Shown one piece after another: positions 34,593 to 46,560 of a DNA stretch of 64,000 nucleotides. Under the pieces are notes generated by a model that was not told where the DNA came from, ran no database searches, and was given only the letters and a program-made list of their open reading frames with translations. A program made the position numbers and the translations under genes. Positions within the stretch are counted from its first letter, which is position 1, and every line of letters starts with the position of its first letter. The stretch covers positions 376,733,868 through 376,797,867 of the forward strand of contig OX422207.1 in NCBI GenBank assembly GCA_949130495.1. Reading direction: 5' to 3'. The stretch is from Sambucus nigra. Taxonomy: Eukaryota > Streptophyta > Magnoliopsida > Dipsacales > Adoxaceae.

Positions 34593-35850
34593 TTACTGAT
34601 AATATTTGCGCAGATGCTCCGCAATGCATGCATTTTTGAATTCTTCTCCCTCCAAGGTTTCTATTCTATAGAGCCCAGGTCGAACAACCGTAGTTACTCG
34701 GTAGGGACCGTGCTAGTTGGCCTCTATCTTATTATGCTTTTGAATCACCTTCTTGAGAACATAGTCTCCCTCCTTAAGATCGCATTTCTTGACTCTTTTG
34801 TTGTAGAACATGACAGTTTGTTGTTGGTAAGATGCGTTCCAGATTACCGTATCTTCTCTTACTTCTTCGAGCATATCCAAGTCTAAATGTCTCATCAAAT
34901 TGCTTACAGGAGAGTTAAAATTGAGCACCTTATGTGTCGGTAGTCCCAGTTCAGCTGGTATGACTGATTCACTACCAAAAGCTAGCATATAAGGGGATTC
35001 CCCAGTTGCTGTTCGGGGTGTGGTGAGATAAGCCCACAACATATAATGTAGCTCATTAATCTAATTTCCTTTTGCATCATCTAGTCGTTTCTTTAACCCG
35101 TTCAGCAGAGTTCTGTTTGTGACTTCAGTTTGTCCATTGCTCTAGGGATGGCCTGGTGCATAATGGATTTTCTAGATGTTGGAATGGTGATAATATGCAG
35201 CGAACTCCTCATTATCAAATTGGGTACCATAATCAGTAATGAAAGCATGCGGCAGACCATACCTATAAATAATATTTTTCCAAATGAACTGGTAAACCCT
35301 CTCATACAACATGTCAAGGAGAGGCTCAGCCTCAACCCACTTGGTGAAATAATCCATAACGACTACTAAATATTTGAATCTCCCTTTGGTATTCGACAGA
35401 GGCCCGACCAAATCTATACCCCACATGGAAAATGGCCAAGGGTAAGTGATGGTCGTTAACAATGCCTGGGGAGTTCTTAGAATGGAGGATAAACATTGGA
35501 ACTTATTGCATTTCTTCACATAAGTTGTACAGTCATCTCTCATCATTGCCTCATAGTATCCCTGTGTCATTATCCTCTGCAGGAGAGTTTGACCTGCTAC
35601 ATGAGCTCCACAAGAGCCTTCGTGAATTTCTTCTATCAAATCTTTAACTTCGGAGGGATGCACACATCGTTGTAGACCTATGATGATACCTATTCTATAC
35701 AAAACACCATTATTCAATACATACCGAGTAGCTTTAAACTTCAGTCTCTTGGCTGCAAGTTGGTCATCTGGTAGAACTCCTTCTTCGATATATGCCCTGA
35801 TGGGGTCCATCCAGGAGGGTCCCATATCCAGGGTAATGAATCTCACCATT
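34593..35850 (-). pseudogene. Tat-1 integrase
   Basis: On the minus strand the linker R-R-T-I-P-I-E-I-L leads to a zinc-binding region with H-E-G-S-C-G-A-H and Y-V-K-K-C-N-K-F-Q. The catalytic core follows with G-I-D-L-V-G-P and F-I-T-D-Y-G-T-Q-F-D-N. A frameshift near 35170-35040 separates this from the next part (A-Y-L-T-T-P-R-T-A-T-G-E-S-P, S-V-I-P-A-E-L). The C-terminus is W-H-G-P-Y-R-V ... L-R-K-Y-Y-Q with stop at 34593-34595. The motif layout equals that of Tat-2. It is broken but nearly complete. Confidence 0.85.
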
Positions 35851-36300
35851 AGATCTTCATCTATGCTCCAGTATGTCAGAATCTCTATAGGAATCGTTCT
35901 TCGTAGCTCGATGCGAGTAACTGAGGCTAACCGAGCTAGTGCGTCTGCTCTAGCATTTTTTAATCTTGGTATTCTGATCGATTGGACTGCTGTAAAAGTG
36001 CAAACCATTTCCATAGCTTTGGAGTGATAACTTAACATTAAGTCTCCCTTCACGGCATATAAACCAAGAATCTGATTTATAATTAACTGTGAGTCACTAA
36101 ACACAACAACTTGCTCTGCATTCAGTGTTTTGGCTAAACTGAGGCCCACGATCATAGATTCATATTCAGCTTCATTGTTGGAAGCTCTAAATAGGAAATG
36201 CAATGCATATTCCATATCCAATCCATCCAGTTGTGAAGAATTATACCGACTCACTGCCTGTGGCACACGAAGAGCTATCAACATACAAATTCCATATAGG
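35851..36300 (-). pseudogene. Tat-1 second RNase H (aRH) domain
   Basis: The frame reads F-R-A-S-N-N-E-A-E-Y-E-S-M-I-V-G-L, then V-F-S-D-S-Q-L-I-I-N-Q-I-L-G and A-R-A-D-A-L-A-R-L-A. This archaeal-like RNase H positioned between RT-RH and integrase is characteristic of Tat-lineage elements. It is open over this stretch and continuous with integrase. Confidence 0.85.
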
Positions 36301-36318
36301 GATGCCATTATCAAATTC

Positions 36319-36981
36319 TTAATCTGGCATAATTCCCAAATGGAATATTTGATACTTTCTTTTATCATCTCCTAATACTGGGCTGTTGTTTGATGGTTCT
36401 TGTTGCTCGGTGTTAGTTCCCTTTGTTACCTCTATTGATAGGAGTTGATCGGGGGTAGTATCCGATGATTCCTTAACATCCACAAGATGTTCTGCATTAG
36501 GCCCTTGTTGGTTGGCAGTATCTGGGGAAGTGAATTTCGTAATGAAATCTACTACCGCCTGCCCTTTGAGTGAGGTCCTTGGCTCATAAACAATATCATA
36601 CTCTCCCAATTCGATCGCCCAATACATCAGTCTTCCAGATTTTTTTGGCTTGTGCAAGGCTTGTCTGAGCGGCATATCAGTGTACACCACTATACTATGG
36701 GCATGGAAATAAGGTTTAATCCTCCTACTTGCGTCTGTAAATTCTAAGGCTAGCTTCTCCAATCTGGGATATCTTACCTGTGCTCCTCGAAAAGCTTTGC
36801 TCGTATAATAGACAAGTTTTTATACTCCATCTTCAACTCTTATCAACGCTGAGCTGACTCTGCTCTCTGAGACAACTAGATATAAGTATAATCTTTCTCC
36901 CATCAACGGTCGGGAAAATAGAGGTGGTGTCCCTAAGTATTTCTTCAGAGCTAGAAATGCCTGCTCGCACTCGTCATTCCA
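36319..36981 (-). pseudogene. Tat-1 RNase H
   Basis: Motifs: Y-P-R-L-E-K-L-A-L-E, V-Y-T-D-M-P-L-R-Q, G-R-L-M-Y-W-A-I-E-L-G-E-Y-D-I and Q-A-V-V-D-F-I-T. It follows RT and ends in a variable Q/N/E-rich linker. The start of the domain (plus 36800-36980) is interrupted by stops. Confidence 0.8.
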
Positions 36982-37800
36982 CTAAAAAGTCTTTCTAAGC
37001 ACCTTGAAGAATGGGAGACATTTATCCATAGCTCTGGAGATGAACCTGTTTAGAGCTGCAACACCCCCCGAAAGGCTTTGCACTTCCTTTTTAGTAGTTA
37101 GAGATTTCAGTTCTAATAAAGCCTTGATTTTATCAGGATTTGCTTCAATGCCTCGGTGATTCACAATATACTCGAGGAACATGCCTTCTCGTACGCTAAA
37201 AACATACTTAATCGGGTTTATCTTCATCTGATATTTCTCCAGTTGATTAAATGTTTGGCTCAGATCAGCTATGTGGCCTGCGACTTTCTTACTCTTCATC
37301 GACATATCATCGACATAAACCTCCATGTTGTTGCCTATTTATTCTGCGAACACCTTATTCATTAATCACTGGTATGTTGCACCTTCATTTTTTAGACCAA
37401 ATGGCATAACATTATAACAGTATGTACCCCTTGGGGTGATAAAAGAAGTACTTTCCCTGTCTTCTGGTTTCATCTTAATCTTGTTGTAGCCGGAATAAGC
37501 ATCCATGAAGCTCAGCAATTCATGCCCTGAAGTAGCATCCACTAGCTGATCAATTTGGGGCAAGGGAAAGTGATCTTTTGGGCAGGCTTTGTTGAGATCT
37601 GTGAAATCTATGCACATCCTCCATTTGTTATTCTTCTTTTTTACCATCACCATATTAGCTAGCCAATCAGGATATTTGACATCATCAATAAAGGAAGCCT
37701 TTTATAGCTTCTCAACCTCCTCCTGGATAGCTTGGTTCTTTTCTGGGCTAAATACCCTTCTTCGTTGTTCACTGGCTTGATCTCTTTATTAACATTTAGC
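36982..37800 (-). pseudogene. Tat-1 reverse transcriptase
   Basis: W-R-M-C-I-D-F-T-D-L-N-K-A-C-P-K-D and M-P-F-G-L-K-N lie in the frame at 37366-37653. The catalytic box Y-V-D-D-M is near 37310, with G-I-E-A-N-P-D-K-I after it. A stop interrupts between these frames (around 37327-37365). Catalytic aspartates are preserved, unlike in Tekay-A. Confidence 0.88.
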
Positions 37801-38929
37801 TCATGGCACAAGAAGTATGGATCTATCCCTGGCATATCTTCATGACTCCACGGAAAAGCTTGCTTTCTATGCCTTAAAAATGCCACTAACTCCTGCTTTA
37901 TTGACGGATCCAGTGAGGCACCAATTTGAGTTGTTCGTTCTGGACGTTCGTCGTCCAGAATGATGTTCTCCATGGTCTCCATAACCTGACCATTCACAAG
38001 CTTGGACTCATCTATGCGGTCCAGAGTCTCGATCTTTGCATCTTCAGACTCCTCCACTTGGTACGTGGTGGTCTTTTTCTTAGCTTCATCCAACTCTTCC
38101 TGCTCGGCAGATGAATATTAGCATTCCTGAGCTACTTTCTGGTCGCCCTTCACAACTCCAACTTCGAAATTGGTCAAAAACTTTAGGCATTGATGTACCG
38201 TAGACGGCACTGCCTCAAATTTTTTTAAGCCTACCCTCCCCATGATTATGTTGTAGGCTGATTGGACATTTTTATCCTTTATGAAAAAATGTACTTTTCT
38301 ATCCTGCAAGGAGGCCAGGTACTAATTAGCATATCTAACCTGATCGTCCTAAGTGGAAAGACTTTCTCGCCAGTGAAGCCAAGGAGGGGCCTGTGATATG
38401 GCTCCACTTGGGCTAACTTCAAATTCAAGTTATCAAAGCATGGGTAGAACATGATGTCTGCAGAGCTACCATTATCTACCAATACTCATGAGATCACCAC
38501 ATCCTTCATCCTCATCTTGACAACTAAGGGATCAGCGTGAGGATATAAGACACCTTTCAGATCATTTTTGGAAAAATCGATGACTAGTTTATCCTTGTTC
38601 ACCTTCCTCGGGCGATCATCTTCAGTCAGATTTATGCGTTGTATATAAGAACAAGCTTGGGACTTATTGAGGTAAGATTTCCTTTTAGTAGTGTGATCCC
38701 CACCTCCTGCATCTCCACCTGTAATCACATTACATTCAAATGATCCAAAATAGATTGAAAATACCTCGCGTTCGGGTTTCCTTAGCCTTTTGGGAAGGTC
38801 GGGGTCATCTTCTAGATCATCTTCATGGGCCCTTTTCTTATCATCGTTTTCTCGGTGAGGAGATTTTGACCTTTGCCTTCTTTTTGCGTTAGCCTTTTCA
38901 TCATTTTGACGATCAACGAACCTGCTCAA
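37801..38929 (-). pseudogene. Tat-1 aspartic protease and linkers
   Basis: The protease active site reads V-D-N-G-S-S-A-D-I near 38470, preceded by F-S-K-N-D-L-K-G-V-L-Y-P-H. An acidic and basic linker with zinc-knuckle-like surroundings lies upstream. Downstream is the Y-N-I-I-M-G-R segment, the linker with A-F-P-W-S-H-E-D-M-P-G-I and the RT entry. Frames change at about 38482 and 38300. Confidence 0.75.
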
Positions 38930-40467
38930 TTTTCCCCGACGAATAAGTGCTTCGATCTAATTCTGGAGAGCTATACAACGCTTGGTCGTATGCCCATGAT
39001 CTCTATAGAACTCATAATATTTGGACTTATCCCTCTTGTCAGGGGCCGTCCTTATTTTCTTCGGCCAATTTAGTTCCTCACTGTTCTTAATCTCCTCCAG
39101 AATATGATTGATATCCACCTTTAAGGGGGTATAATTCCCATACTTCTTCAACTGCTCTAGTGCTTCCTTGCCTTTCGACTGCTTACTGCCCCCATTGTGC
39201 TTTTGGCCTTTCCTCTTCGCTTTAACTGCTGCTTTCATCTCTGCTTTCGCGTCAGTATTCTTTTTCGCATTCATGGCCTCTTTGGCGTTCATGATCTTAG
39301 CTGCCTTTGCTATCAGTTCCGCCATGGTCTTGGGGGGATCTTTGGCCAGTGTATAGTACAATTTATTGGGTAGAAAACCACTCATCATAGCTATAATGGT
39401 TGTCTTCTCCTCGTAGTCGATTACCTCAAGTTTCTCGTTATTAAAACGAGTGATATAATCCCTGGTGCTCTCTCCTGTTTTCTGCCTTACACTCAGTAGA
39501 TGTGCTACTCTCCTTACTGGCTTTGCTCCAAAATAGAAATTCCCTATGAAGAGCTCTGCCAGCTGATGGAATGTAGCAATCTTCCCCCGAGAAGGTTGTT
39601 GTACCATATTTGGGCTTACCCGGTGATAGTTCCCAAAAATGCTCCATCCTCATCTTATCAAGAATGGCATAGATATCAGTAGCAGCTTGGTACTGCTCTA
39701 TGTGAAGGACGGGATCAATATTTCCATCGTACTCAGGCGTTACTATAGGTGCTTTAAATTTTGATGGTGTGGGAAAATCCACAATTGCCTGTACAAAGGG
39801 TGATCACTTGACGAAAGTTCTTTGGAGAGGGTTCTTGGCCTTAGCCCTTTCCCCTAACCTGTCCTCTAACCTTTGAATGGATCCCTTCCATGCATTATTT
39901 CCAGCCTTGGACCTATTCATTCGAGCAATAGATCACGCTGAATTCTCCTCTTGGGATCTTTCATTACGAGTTGCTGGTCGTAACTAGGCAGAACCTTCCC
40001 GTAGATCATCTGGTCGTTGAGAATTTCTCGACACAATCCTAGGAGGGTTTCTATTCCTCCTAGGGCCCAAACGGTCAAAGGGAGAGGCTCTTATCAACCT
40101 ATTCAGAGTGCTTCTTCGTTATGGGGCAAGAGTAACATTTCGTTGAGAATCTGCAGCTCTTACAGAAGAGGTCCAGCCAGGCTGATAAGAGGGATCATTG
40201 GTCCCCTCATTGGTCCCCTCTGGAAATAGCGTACGTCTGGTTCTTAAAGATGACAAATGAGTGGGTCTGTGGACATTTCATTGACCTAACTGAGCAGGCA
40301 CACCATTATGAATGGTTTTAATGAGTTGACGCATGGTCTCTTGCATATCCTTTGCTCGTGGGCTAAATTGGCTACCATGCCAGTGAGATCCTGAAGAGTT
40401 GGGGGTGCAGATGGATTGGGGGAACTCGATCATTGTTCCTGTTACTTGATTCTGGGATCCTAGCCAT
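38930..40467 (-). pseudogene. Tat-1 gag
   Basis: The start is taken as ATG at 40467 (M-A-R-I-P-E-S), 39 nt after the primer binding site. The core reads K-F-K-A-P-I-V-T-P-E-Y-D-G, then F-H-Q-L-A-E-L-F-I, then a lysine/alanine-rich repeat (A-K-I-M-N-A-K-E-A-M-N-A-K-K). It ends in a Y-Y-E-F-Y-R-D-H-G-H-T-T-K-R-C nucleocapsid-type motif. The last motif has tyrosine where Tat-2 has the first cysteine. At least one frameshift lies around 39441-39607. Confidence 0.8.
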
Positions 40468-40505
40468 TTTTGATGAATATGTTAGTGAAAACGCTACGTA
40501 TAGTC

Positions 40506-40524
40506 GTTCCCACAAACGGCGCCA
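40506..40524 (-). other. Tat-1 primer binding site
   Basis: On the minus strand TGGCGCCGTTTGTGGGAAC starts 3 nt after the 5' LTR. The first ten bases match the end of plant aspartate tRNA (GTC) as I recall it; the remainder is imperfect. It differs from the iMet site of the Tekay-type elements here. Confidence 0.65.
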
Positions 40525-40527
40525 ATC

Positions 40528-41039
40528 TGTTGATGTAAAAAACTAGATTTGATCTAATTAATTAATCATAGTTAAATATGAAATAAGAAATAAGACACAA
40601 GACTTTTAAAGTGGTTCAGCCCTATGAAAATGGCCTACGTCCACTGTTTTGTATTGCTGGATGTTTTTGCCTTAATCTCGATCATAGTTTCTAATCATCA
40701 ATTACCCCGTTATTGAGGATGTTCCAATGTATTTATAGCCTTGGGGCTGTCAATATTAATAGACGATATGTTGTTATATAATAGACATATACATCTGTAC
40801 AATAAGAATGTTCATTAAATTCGAGGTTCATTGAATGTGCAGTTGTCGCCTGATCTTCCTGACTAGATGCTATGCACATTGAGTAGCTCAGCACGCTAAG
40901 TAGCTCGGGGTGATGAGTTGCTCGGGATGCTAGTAGCTCAGAGACTGAGTAGCTCAGTGCGTATAAGAATTTGCCACATAAGATGACACATGTCTTCGTT
41001 TAATTGGTCCACATCAGCATACTAATTTTCGTATCAACA
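40528..41039 (-). repeat. Tat-1 5' LTR
   Basis: It is the right copy, adjacent to the primer binding site, and carries the TATA box. The copy is slightly diverged from 29479-29988. Confidence 0.92.
40731..40737 (-). promoter_or_regulatory. TATA box in Tat-1 5' LTR
   Basis: The minus strand reads GGCTATAAATACATTGG. The same sequence is kept in the other LTR near 29690, which supports function. Confidence 0.6.
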
Positions 41040-42152
41040 ATCACATACCCCCCATTGAAAAAAATACACACACAAATATGCTAAACATGAATATAGTAAC
41101 TTCCACTTTTGTGAAGTATAACCCATAAATATGCTGAACATGAATACACAAATATGTTGAACTCGAATACAGTCCACAATATATGTTCAGTGGCTAAACA
41201 AAGCTCCCAAAAAATTATAACAATACAAAAATATCACTCGGATAGACTACAAAATTAGAAAAGTACCTTGATTCGGGAGCTTTGTTCAGTGGCCAGACAT
41301 TGTGGAATCGAAAGCTTTCAGAAAGATTCTAACTCAGATCTCCAATATATGTTTTCATTTCTGTATAGAAGAGGGGGAGGATTTTTGGTCGGCGACCGAC
41401 GTCGGAGGGAGTTGGATCTGAGTGGAGAGAGAGATTTGTGGGTGGAAGTGAACGACTGAAAATGAGTGTGAGTCAGAGATGGAGCCGAACACCAGTGGGG
41501 TTGAGACAAGTGAGAGATGAGCGGAGTGAACGAGGTAGACGGATGGAAGGAAAGAGAAAGGTTAATGGGTGGGGTTTTCAATGAGGTTTTTTCTGTAAGC
41601 GAAAGTTTTAGGGGGAGAATGAATTTTTGGCTGAAAAAAATCGAGAGATAAATATTAAACTTTTGTTTTTTCAATTAAATTAAAAGACATATCACGACAT
41701 AAGTAAAAAATTATTCAAATATGTAAAAATATTATTATTTCAGAAAATATTTTAGATAAATCGGATCCGCTTGATATCGGAATTTTCGGATCGAAAATTC
41801 AGAAATTCGAAAAGTTATATAGGATTTCCATTTCCATTTAAATTTATTTCAAAAATTCAAAAATTGGAAAATTAAAAATGATGCCAAAATCGAAAAATAT
41901 TGGATCGAAAATCGAAAAATTCGAAAGTTCGAAAATAATTAACACCCCTAGTGAGGACTAATATTTTTAGGATTTTTATATTTTACTCAAGTGTACGCTA
42001 TTTTGGTACACTTTTAAAAAGTGTCAACATTTGGCACGGTTTTAAAATGTGTCAAATAGTCATTAAACCGTGCCAAAACTTGGCACAGTTTTAAAGTGTG
42101 CCAAATTTTTAATATCAAGGTGTGCCAAATTACTTTTTTTGGTGTAGTGTTG

Positions 42153-42611
42153 AAATCTGATAAGTATGGGATTATCTGTTTTAAACTCTTTGACTTTCTT
42201 ATGTAAAGTATATAGACATCTGAATTCTATACATACTCCACCTTTCATCTATGAAGATATTGTTATAAAATTAGTAGAGCCTTCTTAGCATATTTGTGTT
42301 AATTTCTTTTTCCTCCAGATGGCCTAGGAAAAAGAGGATAGTCTCTCTTCCCCTTTTGAGACACACATCAATCACTTGTTTGCGTATGTGACTGTTTGGA
42401 CGGAGACTAAACTAGATAGGAGCTAGGGGTGGAACTTTTTTATTATTTACTTTATAGTTCGTGTTGACAATAAAATATAATTACCCTGCGATGGCAATAC
42501 AGTATGTGTAACGTTTTATTATTGAATAAATTTTTGTTCTCTGTCTTAATTTTAATCCATTGCTTTACATATACTCTCTTATACATTCATACAAAAAATC
42601 AGGGTGTGACA
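42153..42611 (+). mobile_element. Tekay-A 3' LTR, right part
   Basis: It continues the LTR after the CACTA-A insertion (GAAATCTGATAAGTATGG) and ends GGGTGTGACA at 42611, matching the 5' LTR end at 20333. The region of CAGATGGCC(T/C)AGGAAAAAGAG near 42317 is also found near 20030. Confidence 0.88.
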
Positions 42612-43303
42612 ATCATCCAGTCAAACCAGTCACTTATAGATGCACATTAGTCTGCAAAGTCTGACTGAAGAAACAGCCATTAAAAGGTTGGAAGGAGGAG
42701 GCATAACGAACTAAAACTTCCCCACTAGCCATATATACAACATCACACATCTCCCTCTTAGAAAATTAGTCGATCACCATTCAAAGTATTTGTTGGGATT
42801 ATAGCTATAGGATTACAATGATATCCTATCCACAAGAATATAGTAACAACCTAAGAGTCCTCGCTCGTACTCTCCACCACCAAGAGCAATTTTGCAGTTA
42901 GGCCCAAAATGATAGGGCCACTATAGGTTGTTGATCGGGCATTATGGTGAGACGTAGATTCCATCATTGAAGGGAAGTTTATTCCACCAAAGGTCAAGTG
43001 AAAAAAGATAAATGTACAATATCTTGCATTGAACATCTCGGGGAGATTGAAAAAATTCCAGCGTGGTTGTTGGAACGATTGGGTACACACCCAAGATGTT
43101 AGCAAAATCCACATAAGTTAGTTGAATTTAGTCACGACCAAAACCAAAACGGAACAAGTTATCCTCACCAAAACTCTAAGTTCGCCTCCAAAATTCCCCA
43201 CTTGATTTGTCGATTGTGGCACAGAGTTATTGGTCAGATGTTGAAAGTGGTGCAATTAAATTCATATAAACTCATTTATTCTTTGTGGTTGAGATATGTG
43301 GTG
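42612..43303. other. Spacer, no recognised gene
   Basis: This is flanking sequence between Tekay-A and the LARD. A minus-strand frame of 87 codons (42851-43114) has no recognisable motif and is probably chance. Removing the LARD would join this to 52777-53129. Confidence 0.4.
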
Positions 43304-43308
43304 TACCC

Positions 43309-46300
43309 TGTGACAACCTACCTAATAAAATACCGGGCAATCACTCCTATATTAAATTAAAACAGGAGTCGCATATGGACCATTCTTAGCATCACTGTCG
43401 AAAACCAATTTAATTACTAATAACCTATTAGGCTGGCATCAAAATTTTACTTAACTAATCTTTTTAAACAACTACACAATTAAAACATCCACACAGTTTA
43501 TACAAATGAAACTTAAATGAAATAAAATAACCAAACACTAGGTTTAAACATCATACATTCATATCGAATGACGCACTAAAAGGCGATAAAAGAATAATTA
43601 AATGCAATTGGGTTATCAACCCGAATGTTTATAAAGTACCTCCTATCTATATTACAAGGATAGAAGCGTCTATGGTAACCCTACATGCATCCACAGCTAC
43701 TGCAGCAGATGTCTGACTCGAAGGAAATGTCATCCAGGCATCCCTGTGTCTGGACACCTATATAATATATATATATATATATATAGCAAGAGAGGAAAAA
43801 AAAATATAAAAACGGGTCAAAGCCCGATTTGTAAAAATATTTTGCAAGTGCATAAATGCTTTATTTGTTTAAAAAAAGGTTTGTCTCATAATTAAAATGG
43901 TATCGCGCTCCCATGAGATACCCCTCGCCCCTCTTCTAATAGTGCACGCCTAACACACTCATCTAAAATATCCTAGTTAAGCTACCCCGCCTAACTAATA
44001 TAATTCACCCGTCTGCTAGAAACCTCAACAACCCGAGTACTAAGGGCTAAACTTCTCTCCATTCTCAATGCTGCGCTAAGTTCGTGCGTGGGGTGTCTCG
44101 CGAAGCGAAATCCAAACATGGAACCCCCCGATACACTACTATTTGGCAGTGTCAATGGTCAAGATCCATTAGGCCTTTAGTACAAAACTAATATATAAAC
44201 ATACATATATAATAATATAGATATCATACTCATTCTCATATACATCTTACAATATACATCCGGATAATATCTCCCGGACTGAGGTTTACTCTATATTCAT
44301 TTTTTTTTATAATGCACATCCGGATAGAATCTCCCGGATTGAGAATCTATCCTTTTTCATTTTTATCTCTTTACTCTCATAGAGATATATATTAACTTGT
44401 TTTCATACACAAGTAATATACTATACACACAAGTACAATAACCATCCCACCGAGCTTTAAGTCGAGGATGCGGTCTAATAGTGCCGATCCAAAATCCGGG
44501 ATTACTCACTCTCCCACGGTACTAAGCCAGACTCTCTCAATGGACATGGTAAACAAATACACAATGGTGGAGGCGGTCATGTTCCCCCTACAAGTTGAGT
44601 TACACACATCTCCCTCGAACGCGGGATGATAATGACCTGGGGACTACACTCTCCCTGCTCCTCGAGCCAGGAGATTCACCCACATCTCGCAACCTCCCTG
44701 GATCGCACTAGAGGAAATATATACTCTGGCTGTTCCAACCCTATACCAAAGGAAAGCCCATGGAAATCAGCCTCTAAAATACATAGATACATATGTATTT
44801 GTATCATATAATATATATACTTTCATCACATAGTATATATATACTATATATTGCTCCTCGAATATATATAAATGGCCATAATTTACAATCACATAATAAT
44901 ATTTAAGTATTCTCTCTCTTAAATATTACACACACCTTAATCACTATTTAAGGACTTGTACATAAACCCGAATGTACCAATTCATACTAATTAGATAAGT
45001 GTACCATCGACTTATCCTTATTTCCATAAGTATACACCACTTAATACTAATTGTCGTCAATGGATGCGTCAGCGACCGTTAACTCCTCTTTAGCCCATAT
45101 CCCAAATTTCATCCCATTCACCTCTTAGGATTTTCTCATCCATAATCGATATATAATTATAACCTCTACGCGCATAATTCGATACATATAATCCTTCACC
45201 GAAAAACTAACTCGAGTGTTACTCGTCCTAAACACCCTTAAACAATTAAGTTATGGATTTCCTTTTTCCATGAACTCAAGGTCTTCGTTACACTCAAATA
45301 TTAATCTATAGGTTACCACTCTATTTTGGTAACCCCAATCATTTATTTTCTTAATCCATTTATTTTTCCTCGAAAATAATTAAGTAGTTCCACAAAATCT
45401 TCGCACTCTCCTAGCCCATATAAATAACCCCCAATTGGCTAGATGTTAAATTCCTAAATGAATATTTATATCCTTAAATTTATAAGCTAGAATCCATTTC
45501 AATTGGAGTTCACCCCAATATTTAACCCTAGGCAAAAATTTCCAAAAATCCTGAAGGGTCGATCGATCGATGGTCGATCGATGGATGGTAGAAATTGCCA
45601 AAAAATCCTGAAGGGTCGATCGATTGATGGTCGATCGATCGATCGCCTCGAACAGCTTCTTCTCCGAGAAGCTATTTCAGCCATTAAAGCTTCTCCCAAG
45701 ATTTTGTCTCCTCTCCTAACCTCCTCCAACCTCAACCAAAAACATCTACATATATGAATCGGGGTTCTAAACAACCTAGAACCCAAAACTCACAATTTAT
45801 TTCAATAAATTCCTAAGTTTCTTGAATTGGAAAATTATTGGGTTTTTTTTACTCGTTTAACTTCCGACAACTCGTTTTAATTCACCAAAAACCCATCCCA
45901 AAAATCTTCATGGTGTATCACTACCAACTACGATATGAGATTTATGCTTAAAAATAAATAAAGCAAGTAAACACTTGCCTTTTGGATAAAATACGGCGAC
46001 CCCGAGTCGAATCCCACGGAGGTTGGCCGGAATCTCCCTTTTTCTTCTCCCTTCCTTCCTCTCTCTATTATCCTCTTTCTTTTCTCTCTTTTCTTTCTCT
46101 TCTCTCCCCCTCTCCCTCCTTATATAAGGAGAAAATGGGTTTATACCTTTTAAAACCCAAAAATGACTCGTTTACTCAATTGCGAGTCCCTATTCGTTTA
46201 AAAGTTCTCGGAGCCTAAACATTACCCCCGAATACTTTATTCTAACTATCTCAGCCATTCCGATACCAACCGCACACTCGAAATCTCCATCCGAGGTACT

Positions 46301-46560
46301 TGACCGCAACCCACTAATAATCCCACACAACTTAATGTGGTATTCCCAATAAAATATTATCCTTTGTCGCTTTACCCAACTACGACGTATAATTAAAATA
46401 CTCCGACATATTTACTTAATCCCAAAAGTGAATAAAACACCCATCGACAATCATCTAATCCTTGAAAATTCCAAAAATTAATATTCCGGGAAATTCCACA
46501 AATTTCCAATTTACCCCCAATTATGGAATTTAATTATCCCCAAAAGTACGGGTTGTTACA
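43309..46560 (-). repeat. LARD 3' LTR
   Basis: Left copy. It is followed at 46561-46575 by TACTTCCCCCCTTAC, the inverse of a GTAAGGGGGGAAGTA polypurine tract. It carries CGATCGATCGATGG palindromic clusters at about 45555-45652 and a TATATAA palindrome near 46118-46130. Confidence 0.92.

Larger units (their letters stand above)
29479..41039 (-). mobile_element. Tat/Retand-lineage Ty3/gypsy element Tat-1
   Basis: Direct LTRs of 510 and 512 bp (29479-29988 and 40528-41039) start TGTTGATG and end ATCAACA. The flanking 5-mers GTCAC and ATCAC differ at one base. The primer binding site and TATA box are on the right and the polypurine tract on the left, so it is minus-oriented. The order gag, PR, RT, RH, a second RNase H (aRH), INT places it in the Tat group of non-chromovirus gypsy elements. 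Plus-strand coding frames lie between INT and the 3' LTR. In the first 76 bases of the LTR I count six differences between copies, so it is not recent. Confidence 0.92.
28997..41950. mobile_element. hAT-like element split by Tat-1
   Basis: The terminal repeats TAGGGGTGTT at 28997 and AACACCCCTA at 41941-41950 match perfectly over 10 bp. The flanking 8-mers GTTCGGAA and GTGAGGAC agree at only 5 of 8, so the duplication has decayed or the ends are not a clean pair. Both ends are dense in TCGAAAA/TTCGAAAAT words. Without Tat-1 about 1.4 kb remains. The right half (41045-41940) includes GA-rich sequence (about 41360-41560) but no transposase. Confidence 0.7.
26856..42149. mobile_element. CACTA (En/Spm) element CACTA-A, non-autonomous, 15.3 kb with nested insertions
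   Basis: The left end is CACTACACCAAAACAGC and the right end is the inverse of CACTACACCAAAAAAAG, a 13-bp perfect terminal repeat. The 3-bp target duplication TTG is at 26853-26855 and 42150-42152. The first 350 bp and last 200 bp are packed with palindromic words of the type TGGCACAGTTTTAAACTGTG, expected transposase-binding sites. No transposase is visible. Removing the nested hAT/Tat insertion leaves about 2.3 kb. The outer flanks rejoin into the Tekay-A LTR. Confidence 0.92.

Noticed and set aside
26856..42149. Possibility that the paired ends CACTACACC...GGTGTAGTG are coincidental
   Set aside because: The 3-bp duplication, the palindromic subterminal words at both ends and the exact rejoining of the Tekay-A LTR make coincidence very unlikely.
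42851..43114. Minus-strand 87-codon ORF between Tekay-A and the LARD
   Set aside because: No motif is recognisable and the length is within chance expectation.
45499..45786. Minus-strand ORF in LARD LTR with repeated S-I-D-R-P units, mirrored at 51682-52005
   Set aside because: The repetition comes from the CGATCGATCG cluster and both copies exist only because LTRs are duplicated; the frames differ and nothing suggests translation.
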